Source: Lentzea alba
GTDB taxonomy: Bacteria; Actinomycetota; Actinomycetes; Mycobacteriales; Pseudonocardiaceae
Assembly: GCF_011067745.1 (NCBI RefSeq)
Contig: NZ_JAAMPJ010000002.1
Coordinates: forward strand, 761,450-825,449
Direction of reading: 5' to 3'
Length of the DNA: 64,000 nt
The notes beneath the pieces were generated by a model. It saw nothing but the letters and a program-made list of their open reading frames with translations, was not told the origin of the DNA and did no database searches. Each line of letters begins with the position of its first letter. Position 1 is the first letter of the stretch. The position numbers and the translations under genes were made by a program. Positions 20,561-29,054 of the stretch are shown in pieces.

Positions 20561-20653
20561 AAAAAGGGGACCCCGTGCACCCACCAGAGCCCGCTTATCC
20601 TTGCTGCCTTCCGGCCCTGGGGAGGTTCGCGAGATGTGTGCCGCACGAGGTCC
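20561..20653 (-). ncRNA. ffs: signal recognition particle RNA, small bacterial type
   Basis: The strand contains the SRP RNA domain IV hallmark GGCCGGAAGGCAGCAAGG (around 20600-20620 in reverse). The ends close into a helix: GGACCTCGTGC (20653-20643) pairs with GCACGGGGTCC (20578-20568) with one U-G wobble. A TTTTT run at 20565-20561 marks a rho-independent 3' end. The product scaffolds Ffh and FtsY for co-translational membrane targeting. Location directly upstream of dnaX is as in many Gram-positive genomes. Ends are estimated to within a few bases. Confidence 0.92.
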
Positions 20654-20674
20654 GACGCAAGTGTAGCGAAGGGT

Positions 20675-21247
20675 CTACATCGAACGCATGTTCGAGTTGC
20701 CCACAGTGTTGTCCCCAGTTGTGGACAACACGCGGCCGGTGGCGATCATCAGCAGGTCAGACACCGGAAGAGCAGGCAGTTCGCCGTTGGGGAAACGCTT
20801 GCGGGCGCCGTAGAACGAGCTGCGCAGGACGTGCTCCAAGGCCGACTGGGCGGGTTCGAGAGGCATTTCACGGGAGCGGCCCAGCGGACGGGCGATGTCC
20901 TGGCCGTGGACCAGGAAGTCGACCAGCGGATCGATCGGGGCGGCACCCGGAGCCCGTTTCGGCGACGCGGCGGTCTCGCGAATTTGCGCGATCAACTCCG
21001 ACCGGGTGAACCGTGCCGCGATCGCACGCGCCTGGCGGTCCCCCATCCGGTCGAAGCTGAAGCCGGACGTGACGGCGCCCTTGATCGCGTCCCACCAGCC
21101 GGTGCGCGTCGAGGTGGTCAGATGGGCGGCCATCTCCTGCATGGTCCAGCCGGTGCAGAGGGTTTCGCGCTGCCACTCGTCGTCGGTCAGGTCGTCGAGG
21201 AGGTCGGCGACGCTCAGGCGTTCGGCCTCCAGCCACTTCATGATCAC
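20675..21247 (-). CDS. DinB-like/TIGR03083 family protein, maleylpyruvate isomerase N-terminal-like
   Basis: The 190-residue protein has the DinB four-helix-bundle pattern: TLCTGWTMQEMAAHLTTSTR with a metal-binding His, and VDFLVHGQDIARPL with a second His. Such proteins are mycothiol-dependent transferases or unknown metal enzymes. The GTG at 21247 overlaps the sigma factor stop as GTGA and follows a GAGGGG site; an ATG two codons later is possible. Translation coupling places it in the ECF42 operon. The C-terminus lies close to the ffs promoter region. Confidence 0.78.
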   Translation of the reverse strand: MIMKWLEAERLSVADLLDDLTDDEWQRETLCTGWTMQEMAAHLTTSTRTGWWDAIKGAVTSGFSFDRMGDRQARAIAARFTRSELIAQIRETAASPKRAPGAAPIDPLVDFLVHGQDIARPLGRSREMPLEPAQSALEHVLRSSFYGARKRFPNGELPALPVSDLLMIATGRVLSTTGDNTVGNSNMRSM

Positions 21248-22422
21248 GATTGCCCCTCGATGGCGGTCAGCCTGCGGCGCAGGAAGTCCTGTTCGGGTTC
21301 GGTGCCCGCGAGCGCGATGGCCTCGCGATAGGCCTGGGCGGCTTCGGCGGCGCGGCCCAGGCGGTGCAACAGGTCGGCGCGGGCCGCCCGGTACGGGTGG
21401 TAGTCGCGGAGTTTGGGTTCGTCGGCCAGCGCGTCGAGCAACGCGAGCCCCGCCGCGGCGCCGTCGCGCATGGCGATCGCGGCGGCCCTGTTCAGCGCGA
21501 TCACCGGTGACGGCGTGAGTTTCCGCAGGACGTCGTAGAGGGCGACGATCTGCGGCCAGTCGGTGCTCGCGAAATCGGGGGCCTGGTCGTGCAGCGCGTT
21601 GATCGCGGCCTGCACCCCGTACGGACCGTGTCCGCCGGTCAGCGCCACCTCGACGAGCGCGCTGCCCTCGTCGATCAGGTCGCGGTCCCACAGCGAGCGG
21701 TCCTGGTCCTCCAGCAGGTCGGCGCGGGCGTCGCGGCGGGCGTGGATCAGCAGCATCAACGCCAGCAGTCCCGTCACCTCGCGGTCCGGCAGCAGGCGGT
21801 GCAGGATCCTGGCCAGCCGGATGGCCTCCTCGGCGAGGTCGGTGCGCTGCGCCGCGTAGCCCTCGGTGAAGATCGAGTAGACGGCCTGCAGCACGCCGGG
21901 CAGGCGTTCCGGGAGCTCGTGCGGGTCCGGGACGCGGAACGGGATGCGCGCTTGGCTGATCTTCTTCTTCGCGCGCACGATCCGTTGCTGCATCGTCGGG
22001 ACCGGCACCAGGTAGGCCCGCGCGACCTCCGGCGTCGTGAAGCCGGCGAGGCAGCGCAGGGTCAGCGCGCCGCGGTCCTCCTCGGGCAACGCCGGGTGCG
22101 CGCACGTGAAGAACAACTCCAGCCGCTCGTCCGGCAGCACGTCCGCGGCCGGCGGATCGGCCCGGTCGACCTCCACCTGCAACAACGCCAGCCGCGCCGC
22201 GTAGACCTGGTCACGACGCAACCGGTCGACGGCCTTGCGGCGCGCGGTCGTGAGCAACCACGCGCCGGGCCGGTCCGGCACCCCGTCCACCGGCCAGTGC
22301 CGCAGCGCCGCCTCGATCGCGTCGGAGGTGACCTCCTCGGCCAGGTCGAGGTCGCCGAACCGCTTGACCAGGGTGGCCAGCAACCGGCCGCGCTCCTCCC
22401 GGAACACCTGCTCGACGTTCAT
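21244..22422 (-). CDS. ECF42-type RNA polymerase sigma factor with C-terminal TPR-like extension
   Basis: The 392-residue protein has sigma region 2 (DLDLAEEVTSDAIEAALRHWP, AWLLTTARRKAVDRLRRD) and region 4 (TTPEVARAYLVPVPTMQQRIVRAKKKI) within the first ~190 residues. A ~200-residue helical extension rich in TPR-like pairs follows (NRAAAIAMRDGAAAGLALLD, RADLLHRLGRAAEAAQAYRE). This architecture, and a DGPF protein encoded 8 bp upstream, define the ECF42 group, which lacks an anti-sigma factor and is thought to be controlled by its own extension. It probably activates its own operon; the signal is unknown. Confidence 0.92.
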   Translation of the reverse strand: MNVEQVFREERGRLLATLVKRFGDLDLAEEVTSDAIEAALRHWPVDGVPDRPGAWLLTTARRKAVDRLRRDQVYAARLALLQVEVDRADPPAADVLPDERLELFFTCAHPALPEEDRGALTLRCLAGFTTPEVARAYLVPVPTMQQRIVRAKKKISQARIPFRVPDPHELPERLPGVLQAVYSIFTEGYAAQRTDLAEEAIRLARILHRLLPDREVTGLLALMLLIHARRDARADLLEDQDRSLWDRDLIDEGSALVEVALTGGHGPYGVQAAINALHDQAPDFASTDWPQIVALYDVLRKLTPSPVIALNRAAAIAMRDGAAAGLALLDALADEPKLRDYHPYRAARADLLHRLGRAAEAAQAYREAIALAGTEPEQDFLRRRLTAIEGQS

Positions 22423-22430
22423 CGCAGGAC

Positions 22431-22769
22431 TCAGAAGTCGAATTCCGCGATCGGCCGCACGACGACCGCCCCGCCGTCACGCGAACCGGGGCACTTCGCC
22501 GCCCACTCCAGCGCCGCGTCGAGGTCCGGCACGTCGATGATGTCGTAGCCGCCCAGTACTTCACGGGTCTCGGCGAACGGACCGTCCGTCACGGTCCTGC
22601 GGCCGTCGGGTCCCACCTGGACGGTGGTCGCCGTGACCAGGTCGGCGAGCGAGTGGCCGGAGACCAGGACACCCGCGTCCTTCATCTCCTTCTCGTAGGC
22701 GATCCAGTCCTCGACGGTGCAGCTCGCCTGCTGGTCAGAGGCCGCGTAGATCAACAGCATGTACTTCAC
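22431..22769 (-). CDS. YciI/DGPF domain protein
   Basis: This 112-residue single-domain protein has the name-giving DGPF motif (TVTDGPFAETREVLGGYDI), a C-terminal DLDAALEWAAKCP helix, and the start MKYMLLIYAASDQQ. Genes of this type accompany ECF42 sigma factors and are usually under their control. Fold is a ferredoxin-like dimer with a possible active-site His/Asp, but no reaction is established for the family. First gene of the operon with the sigma factor and the DinB-like gene. Confidence 0.92.
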   Translation of the reverse strand: MKYMLLIYAASDQQASCTVEDWIAYEKEMKDAGVLVSGHSLADLVTATTVQVGPDGRRTVTDGPFAETREVLGGYDIIDVPDLDAALEWAAKCPGSRDGGAVVVRPIAEFDF

Positions 22770-22899
22770 GATTGTCCTCCTCGGTCGGTCTTACGGGATC
22801 ACGACGAGCGGGCACCCGCCAGATCGACACAGACCTCAGAAGTTTTCCCGGAGACCCCCGTTTTGGGTCCCGGAACACCCGTCCGGTAAGGTTCTCCAC

Positions 22900-22984
22900 G
22901 GAGGATTCGCATAGCGGCCTAGTGCGCACGACTGGAAATCGTGTTGGGTTCACCCCCTCACGGGTTCAAATCCCGTATCCTCCG
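22900..22984 (+). tRNA. tRNA-Ser (anticodon GGA)
   Basis: The 7-bp acceptor pairs GGAGGAT with ATCCTCC. The anticodon arm CGACTGGAAATCG gives anticodon GGA, a long variable arm follows, and the T arm has GGGTTCAAATCCC. The discriminator is G at 22984 and CCA is not encoded. It reads UCC/UCU codons. Confidence 0.95.
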
Positions 22985-22993
22985 CTCTCTTCA

Positions 22994-23033
22994 CCGGAAG
23001 GGCGCCGACTCGCAGGAGTCGGCGCCCTTCCGG
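22994..23033 (+). terminator. perfect 18-bp terminator hairpin after tRNA-Ser
   Basis: CCGGAAGGGCGCCGACTC (22994-23011) pairs with 23016-23033 around GCAG. It starts 10 bases after the tRNA and has no long T-run, which is typical for high-GC actinobacteria. Confidence 0.8.
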
Positions 23034-23125
23034 CGTTACGAGCTCACGGTGGCCGCGACGTCGGTGGCGTCGAGCTGATACGAAAGTCGGATTCCCGGGA
23101 CCACAGCGGCACCTACCGTTCTTTC

Positions 23126-23761
23126 ATGCTGCCCGGAGACCTGATGTTGCTGCTCATCGACCAGCGGAGCGGCCGTGTGCGGATCGGTTCGACGTCGGCG
23201 GAGAACGCGCTCGCGGGTGCCGTGCTCGTCGAGCTGGTGAACTCGGGGCGCGTCGCGTTCGAGCCGAACGGCAAAAAACTGCGAGTCGTCGATCCGACCC
23301 CGTTGAACGACCTGGTGCTGAACGAGGCTCTCGGCCGGCTGACCAAGCCGCTGCGCCCGCAGTCCGCGGTCGAACGCGTCCGGAAGCGCTTGTGGAACAA
23401 CGTGATCGGGCAGCTGCGGGACCACTCGGTCATCAGGGTCGAGCCGCGGAAGGTGCTCGGGATCTTCCCGGCGAAGAGCTATCCGATCGTCGACGAAGCA
23501 GCGGCGGAGAAGCTGCGCAAGGCGGTCGGCGAGGTCGTGCACGGGTATCGCGGGGCCGATGCGCACATCGGTTCGTTGATCACGCTGCTGTACGCGGTGG
23601 ACGCCGTGCACAAGGTGTTCGTGGGCGACAAGCGCGAGATCAGGAAGCGGGCCAAGGAGATCGCGCGGGGGAACTGGGCGGGAGACGCCGTTCGCCGTGC
23701 GGTGGAAGCGATTCAGGCCGGGGTGACGGCCGCGGCCAGCGCCGCCGCGTCAGGAGAGTGA
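23126..23761 (+). CDS. GPP34 (GOLPH3-like) family protein
   Basis: The 211-residue protein has the GPP34 fold pattern: an N-terminal hydrophobic MLPGDLMLLLIDQRSGRV, then ALAGAVLVELVNSGRV, then a helical core with RLWNNVIGQLRDHSVIRVEP, and the C-terminal ITLLYAVDAVHKVF hydrophobic hairpin. Eukaryotic GOLPH3 binds PI4P on the Golgi; actinobacterial copies are probably cytoplasmic and peripheral on the membrane, function unknown. The start at ATG 23126 follows the family N-terminus; the frame is open upstream through the tRNA but that part is not coding. Converges with the nuclease gene. Confidence 0.85.
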   Translation: MLPGDLMLLLIDQRSGRVRIGSTSAENALAGAVLVELVNSGRVAFEPNGKKLRVVDPTPLNDLVLNEALGRLTKPLRPQSAVERVRKRLWNNVIGQLRDHSVIRVEPRKVLGIFPAKSYPIVDEAAAEKLRKAVGEVVHGYRGADAHIGSLITLLYAVDAVHKVFVGDKREIRKRAKEIARGNWAGDAVRRAVEAIQAGVTAAASAAASGE

Positions 23762-23782
23762 CGCGGCGGCGGCGAGCCGTGG

Positions 23783-26209
23783 TTACTTCTTCAGGCAGTC
23801 GAGGATGTCCTCGAGCGCGAACACGATCTTGTCGATGTTCGCGTCACCCGTGGACGGGCGGGCGCGGACGATCTGCGGGTCGTGGTCGCTCGCCTGGTCG
23901 GAGAACTCGGCGTTGATGCGCACCACGTCGTAGCCGAAGCGGGTGATGTTCTTGCTCAGCACGAGGTGGTCGAGCGTCTGCGAGTTGCCCTCGAAAACGT
24001 AGCTGTACCGCTCGTTCACCGGCAGCGTCTCGATGAGCGCCTTGAGGTTGCCGTCACCGGTCAACGTCTTCAGCGCGGGCGAGAACTGGTAGTCGTTCAG
24101 GTCGCCGGCGAGGACGACGTTGGCGCCCTTGTCGATCGCGCGGATCTGCTCGGTGAACGCCTTGAGCGCAGCGGCCTGCTTGACGCGCTGCACCTCGGAG
24201 GAGCGGTTCGGCGGCTGGGTGCGGCCGTGCATGGCGTCGTCCCCGCCCTTGGAGGCGAAGTGGTTCGCGACCACGAACACCGTGCGGCCCCGGAACTTGA
24301 ACTCACCGGCGAGCGGCTTGCGGCTGTCCTGCCACGCGTCGTTCAGCGGATCGATCCGGCCCGGTGACACGGAAAGCGCGGCGCGACCGTGCTTCTTGAC
24401 GACCTCGACCGGGGTCTTGAAGTCGCCACCCGGACGGTCCACGAAGGACACGCGCTGCGGGTTGAAGAAGAAGCCGACGCGGATGTTGCCGCCCGGCTGA
24501 CCGCCGTCCTTGCCGTTCTCCGGGTCGATCTGCCGCCACTGGTAGCGCGGGCCGCCCTTGGCGACGATCGCGTCGGTGAACTTCTGCAACGTCTGGTCCG
24601 CGGCCACCGTGCCGTCGTTGACCGTGCCGTTGTTGTCCTGGATCTCTTCCAGCACAACGACATCAGGGCTGCGCAGGTTGGTCACCACGCCGTCCGCGAG
24701 CCGGTCGAACTTGGCCTGCGCGTCGGCCGGGTCGAGGTTCTCGACGTTGTAGGTCGCGACCGACAGCTCGCTCTCCTTCTGCTGCGCGGTGATCTCGCGC
24801 TGCAGGTTGGACGAGACGTGCTGACCGAGCTTCAGCGCGGCCAGGGTGTAGCCGCCGAAGTCCGTGTACTCGATGGCTCCCACGGTCGCGCCGGCGTAGA
24901 CGTCGCCGACGTTCGACACGGGCAGCGGCGTGGCCTTGATCTTCAGCCGGCCGTTGTTCGGCTGGTCGTAGCCGGTGTAGATGGTGCCGCCGCGGACGGT
25001 GGGGTGCTGGTTCGGGTTGATCGTGACCCAGACCTCGCCGAACTCGGTGCTCGGGCCGACCACGCGGACGTCGTCGACCTGGACGAGCGTTCCTTCGAGC
25101 GACTCGAGGAGGTCGAGGGCGTAGGTCTGCGGCTCCAGCGGCAGTTGCTCGATGTCGCCGCCCGGCGCGGGCAGGTAGCCCTGCGGCAGGTTCTTGACGA
25201 GCACCGGCGCCGGGACCGGGTTGCCCTTGGACAACGTGATCGTGGTGGGCACGGTGATCTCGGTGAGGGTCTGCTTCGAGCCGCCACCCGGCCGGTACTC
25301 CGCGATCGTGCCGCTGACCAGCACGTTGTCGCCGACGGCGACGGTCGGCGCGGTGCCGGCCGTGTAGACGAAGACACCCTCGCTGGTGCGCGGGTCGCTG
25401 TCCTGACCCGTGACGTCCTGGATCCAGAAGCCGCGGTCACCCGTGGCGCGCGTGCCGGTGACGACGCCGGGGACGTTGGTGACCTTCTGGCCGAGCAACG
25501 GCGAGATGCGCGTGACGCCCTGGATGTCGTGGATGCGCTTGTCGCCGGGCACGGGGTCCGGGTCGGGATCCGGGTTGCCGCCGCCCGGGGTCTCGCCCTT
25601 GGAGTTGGTCGGGGTCGGGTTGCCGACCGTGAAGTCGGCGCCGTTGTCGTCGGTGTCGGCGAGCCCGGTCTTGCGGGACGCCGAGGTGGTGTTGCTCAGG
25701 GCGCCGGTCGCGGTGCCCTCGCGCACGACCGCGGTGCCGAAGCCGACGAGGTCCTTGACGCGCGAGTCGGCGGCGCAGTCGGCGGCCGTCTTGCAGGTGA
25801 GCGCCTCGGTGCCGTTGACCAGTGCGATGGTGCCGTTGGTGCCGCCCATGGCGATGGTGCCGACGACGTCCGGGGCCGGCAGGTCGACGGTGCCGCCGGT
25901 GCCCTTGGCCTCGGCGACGAGGAACGTCTTGCCGGGCGCGATCGAACCGGCGAGCGGGGTCACACTCCACTGCGTGGTCGCGCCGGGCGTGGCCGAGATG
26001 TACTGGACGCTGTAGCCGTCCAGGCTGATCGCCGAGGCGCTCTTGTTGGCGAGCTCGACGAAGTCCTGCTTGAGCGTGGCGCCGGAGTTGCCGCCGCCTC
26101 CGTAGACCTCGGAGATCAGCGCGTCGGAGCTGGGTGCGGCAACGGCGGGGACGGCGGCGAACACGAGCGCCGCCACCGCTGTCCCGACGCCGGGCAGGGT
26201 GGGTCTCAA
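23783..26209 (-). CDS. secreted ExeM/NucH-type endonuclease
   Basis: The 808-residue exported protein has a signal peptide at about 1-25. A lamin-tail domain follows at about 28-150 (ALISEVYGGGGNSGATLKQD), then an OB-fold nucleic-acid-binding domain at about 225-335 (IHDIQGVTRISPLLGQ), then an endonuclease/exonuclease/phosphatase domain from about 485. The catalytic motifs are VATYNVENLDP, VVLEEIQDN, VVANHFASKGGDD, LAGDLNDYQFSP and SDHDPQIV. It probably degrades extracellular DNA for nutrients. The short C-terminal tail (DKIVFALEDILDCLKK) is extra. Its promoter lies in the 199-bp gap to 26408. Confidence 0.93.
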   Translation of the reverse strand: MRPTLPGVGTAVAALVFAAVPAVAAPSSDALISEVYGGGGNSGATLKQDFVELANKSASAISLDGYSVQYISATPGATTQWSVTPLAGSIAPGKTFLVAEAKGTGGTVDLPAPDVVGTIAMGGTNGTIALVNGTEALTCKTAADCAADSRVKDLVGFGTAVVREGTATGALSNTTSASRKTGLADTDDNGADFTVGNPTPTNSKGETPGGGNPDPDPDPVPGDKRIHDIQGVTRISPLLGQKVTNVPGVVTGTRATGDRGFWIQDVTGQDSDPRTSEGVFVYTAGTAPTVAVGDNVLVSGTIAEYRPGGGSKQTLTEITVPTTITLSKGNPVPAPVLVKNLPQGYLPAPGGDIEQLPLEPQTYALDLLESLEGTLVQVDDVRVVGPSTEFGEVWVTINPNQHPTVRGGTIYTGYDQPNNGRLKIKATPLPVSNVGDVYAGATVGAIEYTDFGGYTLAALKLGQHVSSNLQREITAQQKESELSVATYNVENLDPADAQAKFDRLADGVVTNLRSPDVVVLEEIQDNNGTVNDGTVAADQTLQKFTDAIVAKGGPRYQWRQIDPENGKDGGQPGGNIRVGFFFNPQRVSFVDRPGGDFKTPVEVVKKHGRAALSVSPGRIDPLNDAWQDSRKPLAGEFKFRGRTVFVVANHFASKGGDDAMHGRTQPPNRSSEVQRVKQAAALKAFTEQIRAIDKGANVVLAGDLNDYQFSPALKTLTGDGNLKALIETLPVNERYSYVFEGNSQTLDHLVLSKNITRFGYDVVRINAEFSDQASDHDPQIVRARPSTGDANIDKIVFALEDILDCLKK

Positions 26210-26408
26210 AACTTCCTCCAGGGGATGCGGCGGATCGACGCATCTTTCCTCGATCGGGTGGCGTTTGGAAGGCGTTGTTACTAACGGTTAACCAGTTGGC
26301 CCATCAATGATCACTCGAACAAGTGTTCGATCATGGTGTATGCTCGATTTCGGAACGCTGACCGGCGGTCCCCTCCCAGGCGTCGGTCAGCGTCCCTACG
26401 TTTGGGGC

Positions 26409-27176
26409 ATGTTGGACTACGAGCGCCGTTGCGCCGAGATCATCGACCAGACCGCACTGCTCGCGTCGTCACTGGACGGCGCCGACCTCTCGATCGCCGT
26501 GCCGACCACGCCGGACTGGACGCTGAACCAGCTGGTTCGCCACGTCGGCCACGCCCACCGCTGGGCGGACCTGATGATCCGCGAGCGAGTCACGGAGATC
26601 CCGTACGACCGCAACGGCGCCCAGCAGCTGGCCTCGTACGTCGGTGAGCAGGTCTCCGACGTCGTCCCGTGGCTGTTGGAGGGCGCCGCGTCGTTGTCGG
26701 AGGCGCTGCTGGCCGTCGATCCGGATCTCATGATCGCGACGCTCGGCGGCCACCCCGGCCCGCGGGCGTGGTCGCGCCGGATGACGCACGAGACCGTCAT
26801 GCACCGCTGGGACGTGACGAACGCGCTGGGTGTGGCCTTTGATCTCGATGCGGAGGTCGCCAGGGACACGCTCTCGGAGTGGACCGCCCTGGCGCTGCCT
26901 TACGCGTTCATGCGGTGGCCTGCCGAGACCGCTCCCCTGCTCGGGCCAGGCCGTTCCGTGCACCTGCACGCGACCGATTGCGAAGCGGAGTTCGTGATCG
27001 ATCTCACGGGCGCCGCTCCCGTGGTGCGGCAGGGGCACGAGAAGGCCGCGGTGGCGTTGCGCGGGCCGGTCGTGGAGCTGGTGCTGGCGGTTTACCGGCG
27101 CCGGCCGGTGGACGGGCTCGAGGTGTTCGGTGACGCGGAGCTGCTCGACCTGTTCCTGGACCGGGTGCGCTTCTGA
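26409..27176 (+). CDS. maleylpyruvate isomerase family mycothiol-dependent enzyme (TIGR03083)
   Basis: The 255-residue protein has the DinB-like N-terminal bundle (PTTPDWTLNQLVRHVGHAHRWA; metal-binding His) and a second conserved segment ETVMHRWDVTNALG, followed by the C-terminal MDMPI_C-like beta domain (VHLHATDCEAEFVIDL). Members are zinc enzymes that use mycothiol as cofactor; substrate unknown. The start at ATG 26409 (MLDYERRCAEI) fits the family; the 34 residues possible upstream look unrelated. A second family member lies at 20675-21247. Confidence 0.87.
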   Translation: MLDYERRCAEIIDQTALLASSLDGADLSIAVPTTPDWTLNQLVRHVGHAHRWADLMIRERVTEIPYDRNGAQQLASYVGEQVSDVVPWLLEGAASLSEALLAVDPDLMIATLGGHPGPRAWSRRMTHETVMHRWDVTNALGVAFDLDAEVARDTLSEWTALALPYAFMRWPAETAPLLGPGRSVHLHATDCEAEFVIDLTGAAPVVRQGHEKAAVALRGPVVELVLAVYRRRPVDGLEVFGDAELLDLFLDRVRF

Positions 27177-27183
27177 ACCTCGC

Positions 27184-28161
27184 TCAGAAGACGCGGCGCT
27201 TGAACCGCCACACGACGAACGCGAGCAGCGCCGCCGCCAGGCCGACGAAGATGGCGGTCTCCGCGAGCTGGAACGTCCAGAACCGGCCGGTCGGTTGGTA
27301 CTCGACCCACTGCTGGACGCCCCGCTCGTGGAGGTACGCGCTGAACTTCACGCCCTCCTTCTCCGCGGCCGAGTACATCGTCACGGCGTCGTAGAGCGAG
27401 AGCGGGCGGCCGGACGAGTCCAGGTAACCCGTGGCGATGGTCCAGTCGGCGGCGGAACCGGTCGACATCCGCGGATTGCCGGGGTCGGCGGGGTCACCGG
27501 CGGCCACGAGTTCCACGAGACGTTGCGGTTCCTGGTAGTTCGGCCGCAGCCAACCCCCGACGAAGACGCGAACCGCGAGGAAGGCACCGAGCGCGACCGC
27601 GAGTGCGGGCAGGCTGCGACGCAACACCGCGCCCGCCGCCGTGGCGACGGCGAACGCGAACAGGGCGTACCCCGCGGGAGCGAGCCCTTCCACGTCGAAC
27701 GCGTCGGCCCCGAACCGGCCGTCGAGCACGTCCATCGGCTGCCGGTACCACGTGACGACGGCCGCGAAGATGCCGGCGAACAACGCTGCCGCGAGGCCCA
27801 GCGCCCCGAGTTTGACCGCGAGCCAGCGCATCCTCGGCACGGACTGGGTCCAGGCGAACTGCCAGGTGCCCGCCTCCATTTCGCGGGCCACCAGCGGTGC
27901 GCCGAAGAACGCGCCGATCAGGAACGGCACCAGGCTGAACAGGTTCAGCATCTTGGAGGCGTACCCGTGCTCTTCGTTCAACCGCCTGATCGCGGTCGAG
28001 CACGCCTCGGTGACGTCGATGCCCAGGCACTGACTTGCACCGTTGGGGAACAACGAGTGCAACGGCAGTCCGACGGCGAGCAGGAAGACAGCGATCGCCG
28101 CGACCAACAGGCCGAGCGTGTACATCTCGGCGCGGTGTTGCCGCCAGGTCAGCCAGGTCAT
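27184..28161 (-). CDS. ABC-2 type transporter permease
   Basis: The 325-residue membrane protein has about six spans: one near the N-terminus (residues 13-33), a group at 100-200, and a last one before the basic C-terminus. The start MTWLTWRQHRAEMYTLG is typical of actinobacterial ABC-2 permeases next to GntR/YtrA regulators. It likely exports a lipid, peptide or drug or works in cell-envelope stress. It overlaps the ATPase gene as ATGA and is last in the operon. Confidence 0.88.
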   Translation of the reverse strand: MTWLTWRQHRAEMYTLGLLVAAIAVFLLAVGLPLHSLFPNGASQCLGIDVTEACSTAIRRLNEEHGYASKMLNLFSLVPFLIGAFFGAPLVAREMEAGTWQFAWTQSVPRMRWLAVKLGALGLAAALFAGIFAAVVTWYRQPMDVLDGRFGADAFDVEGLAPAGYALFAFAVATAAGAVLRRSLPALAVALGAFLAVRVFVGGWLRPNYQEPQRLVELVAAGDPADPGNPRMSTGSAADWTIATGYLDSSGRPLSLYDAVTMYSAAEKEGVKFSAYLHERGVQQWVEYQPTGRFWTFQLAETAIFVGLAAALLAFVVWRFKRRVF

Positions 28162-29054
28162 GCCGACACCTCCGCCAGTTCGACGTCGTTGCGCGCGGGC
28201 CGGCGCAGGTAGGCCAGCACCAGGTCCTCGAGGCCGACCGGACTCGCCTGCCAGCCGGGAGCCGCCGGCAGTCCGCCGTCGCGCACGAGCAACGTCGTGT
28301 GCCGCTCGCTGTGCGTGGCCTCCACGACCGTGCCCGCCCTGCCGAGATCACCGGTCGTACGCGGACCGACGAGCAGCCGGTGTTCGTCCACCAGCGAGTC
28401 GATGTCGCCGGCGAGCGTGACCCTGCTGTGGTTGAGCACGATCAGGTGGTCGCAGACGCGTTCCAGCTCGGGCACGACGTGAGAGGAGAACAACACGGTC
28501 ATGCCGTCCGCGGCGACCGCGCCCATCAACGCTTGGAGGAACTCCAAGCGAGCAACGGGGTCAAGACTCGCCATGGGTTCGTCCAGCACGAGCAGGTCGG
28601 GCCGCTTGGCCAGCGCCAACGCCAACGCGACCTGGGCCTGCTGACCGCCGGAGAGCGCACCGGCCTTGCGGTCGAGCGGGATCTCCAGCTGCGCCAGCCG
28701 CCGTTCGGCCAGGCCCTGGTCGAAGCGCGGGTTGCAGGAGCGGCCGAGGCGCAGCAGTTCCGCGACGGTGAAGTGCTTGTAGAGAGGGTGGTCCTGAGCG
28801 AGGAACCCGATGCGGGACAACACCTGCGGGGTGTTGGTGGCGGGAGACTCGCCGAGCACCTCGACACTGCCGGTGGTCGGCGCGAGCAGCCCCACCACCA
28901 GGCGCAGGAAGGTGCTCTTGCCCGCGCCGTTGGGTCCGACGAGCGCGGTGACCCGGCCGGCCGGGACGGCCAGCGAGCAGTCCCGCAGCGCCCACACCTT
29001 GCGATAGCGCTTGCCCAGGCCGTCGGTCCGGAGCGCGTACTCGGTCGCTGTCAT
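28158..29054 (-). CDS. ABC transporter ATP-binding protein
   Basis: The 298-residue ATPase has Walker A GPNGAGKSTF, Q-loop GFLAQDHPLY, signature LSGGQQAQVALALALA, Walker B LLVLDEPMASLDP and the switch histidine in FSSHVV. The C-terminal third is the regulatory extension seen in BcrA/YtrB-type exporters. It works with the permease that follows and is controlled by the GntR regulator that precedes it, overlapping both as ATGA. Confidence 0.93.
   Translation of the reverse strand: MTATEYALRTDGLGKRYRKVWALRDCSLAVPAGRVTALVGPNGAGKSTFLRLVVGLLAPTTGSVEVLGESPATNTPQVLSRIGFLAQDHPLYKHFTVAELLRLGRSCNPRFDQGLAERRLAQLEIPLDRKAGALSGGQQAQVALALALAKRPDLLVLDEPMASLDPVARLEFLQALMGAVAADGMTVLFSSHVVPELERVCDHLIVLNHSRVTLAGDIDSLVDEHRLLVGPRTTGDLGRAGTVVEATHSERHTTLLVRDGGLPAAPGWQASPVGLEDLVLAYLRRPARNDVELAEVSA

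Noticed and set aside
24389..26284. 631-codon plus-strand frame opposite the nuclease gene
   Set aside because: Antisense shadow rich in Arg/Val/Gly; the nuclease on the other strand has signal peptide and catalytic motifs.
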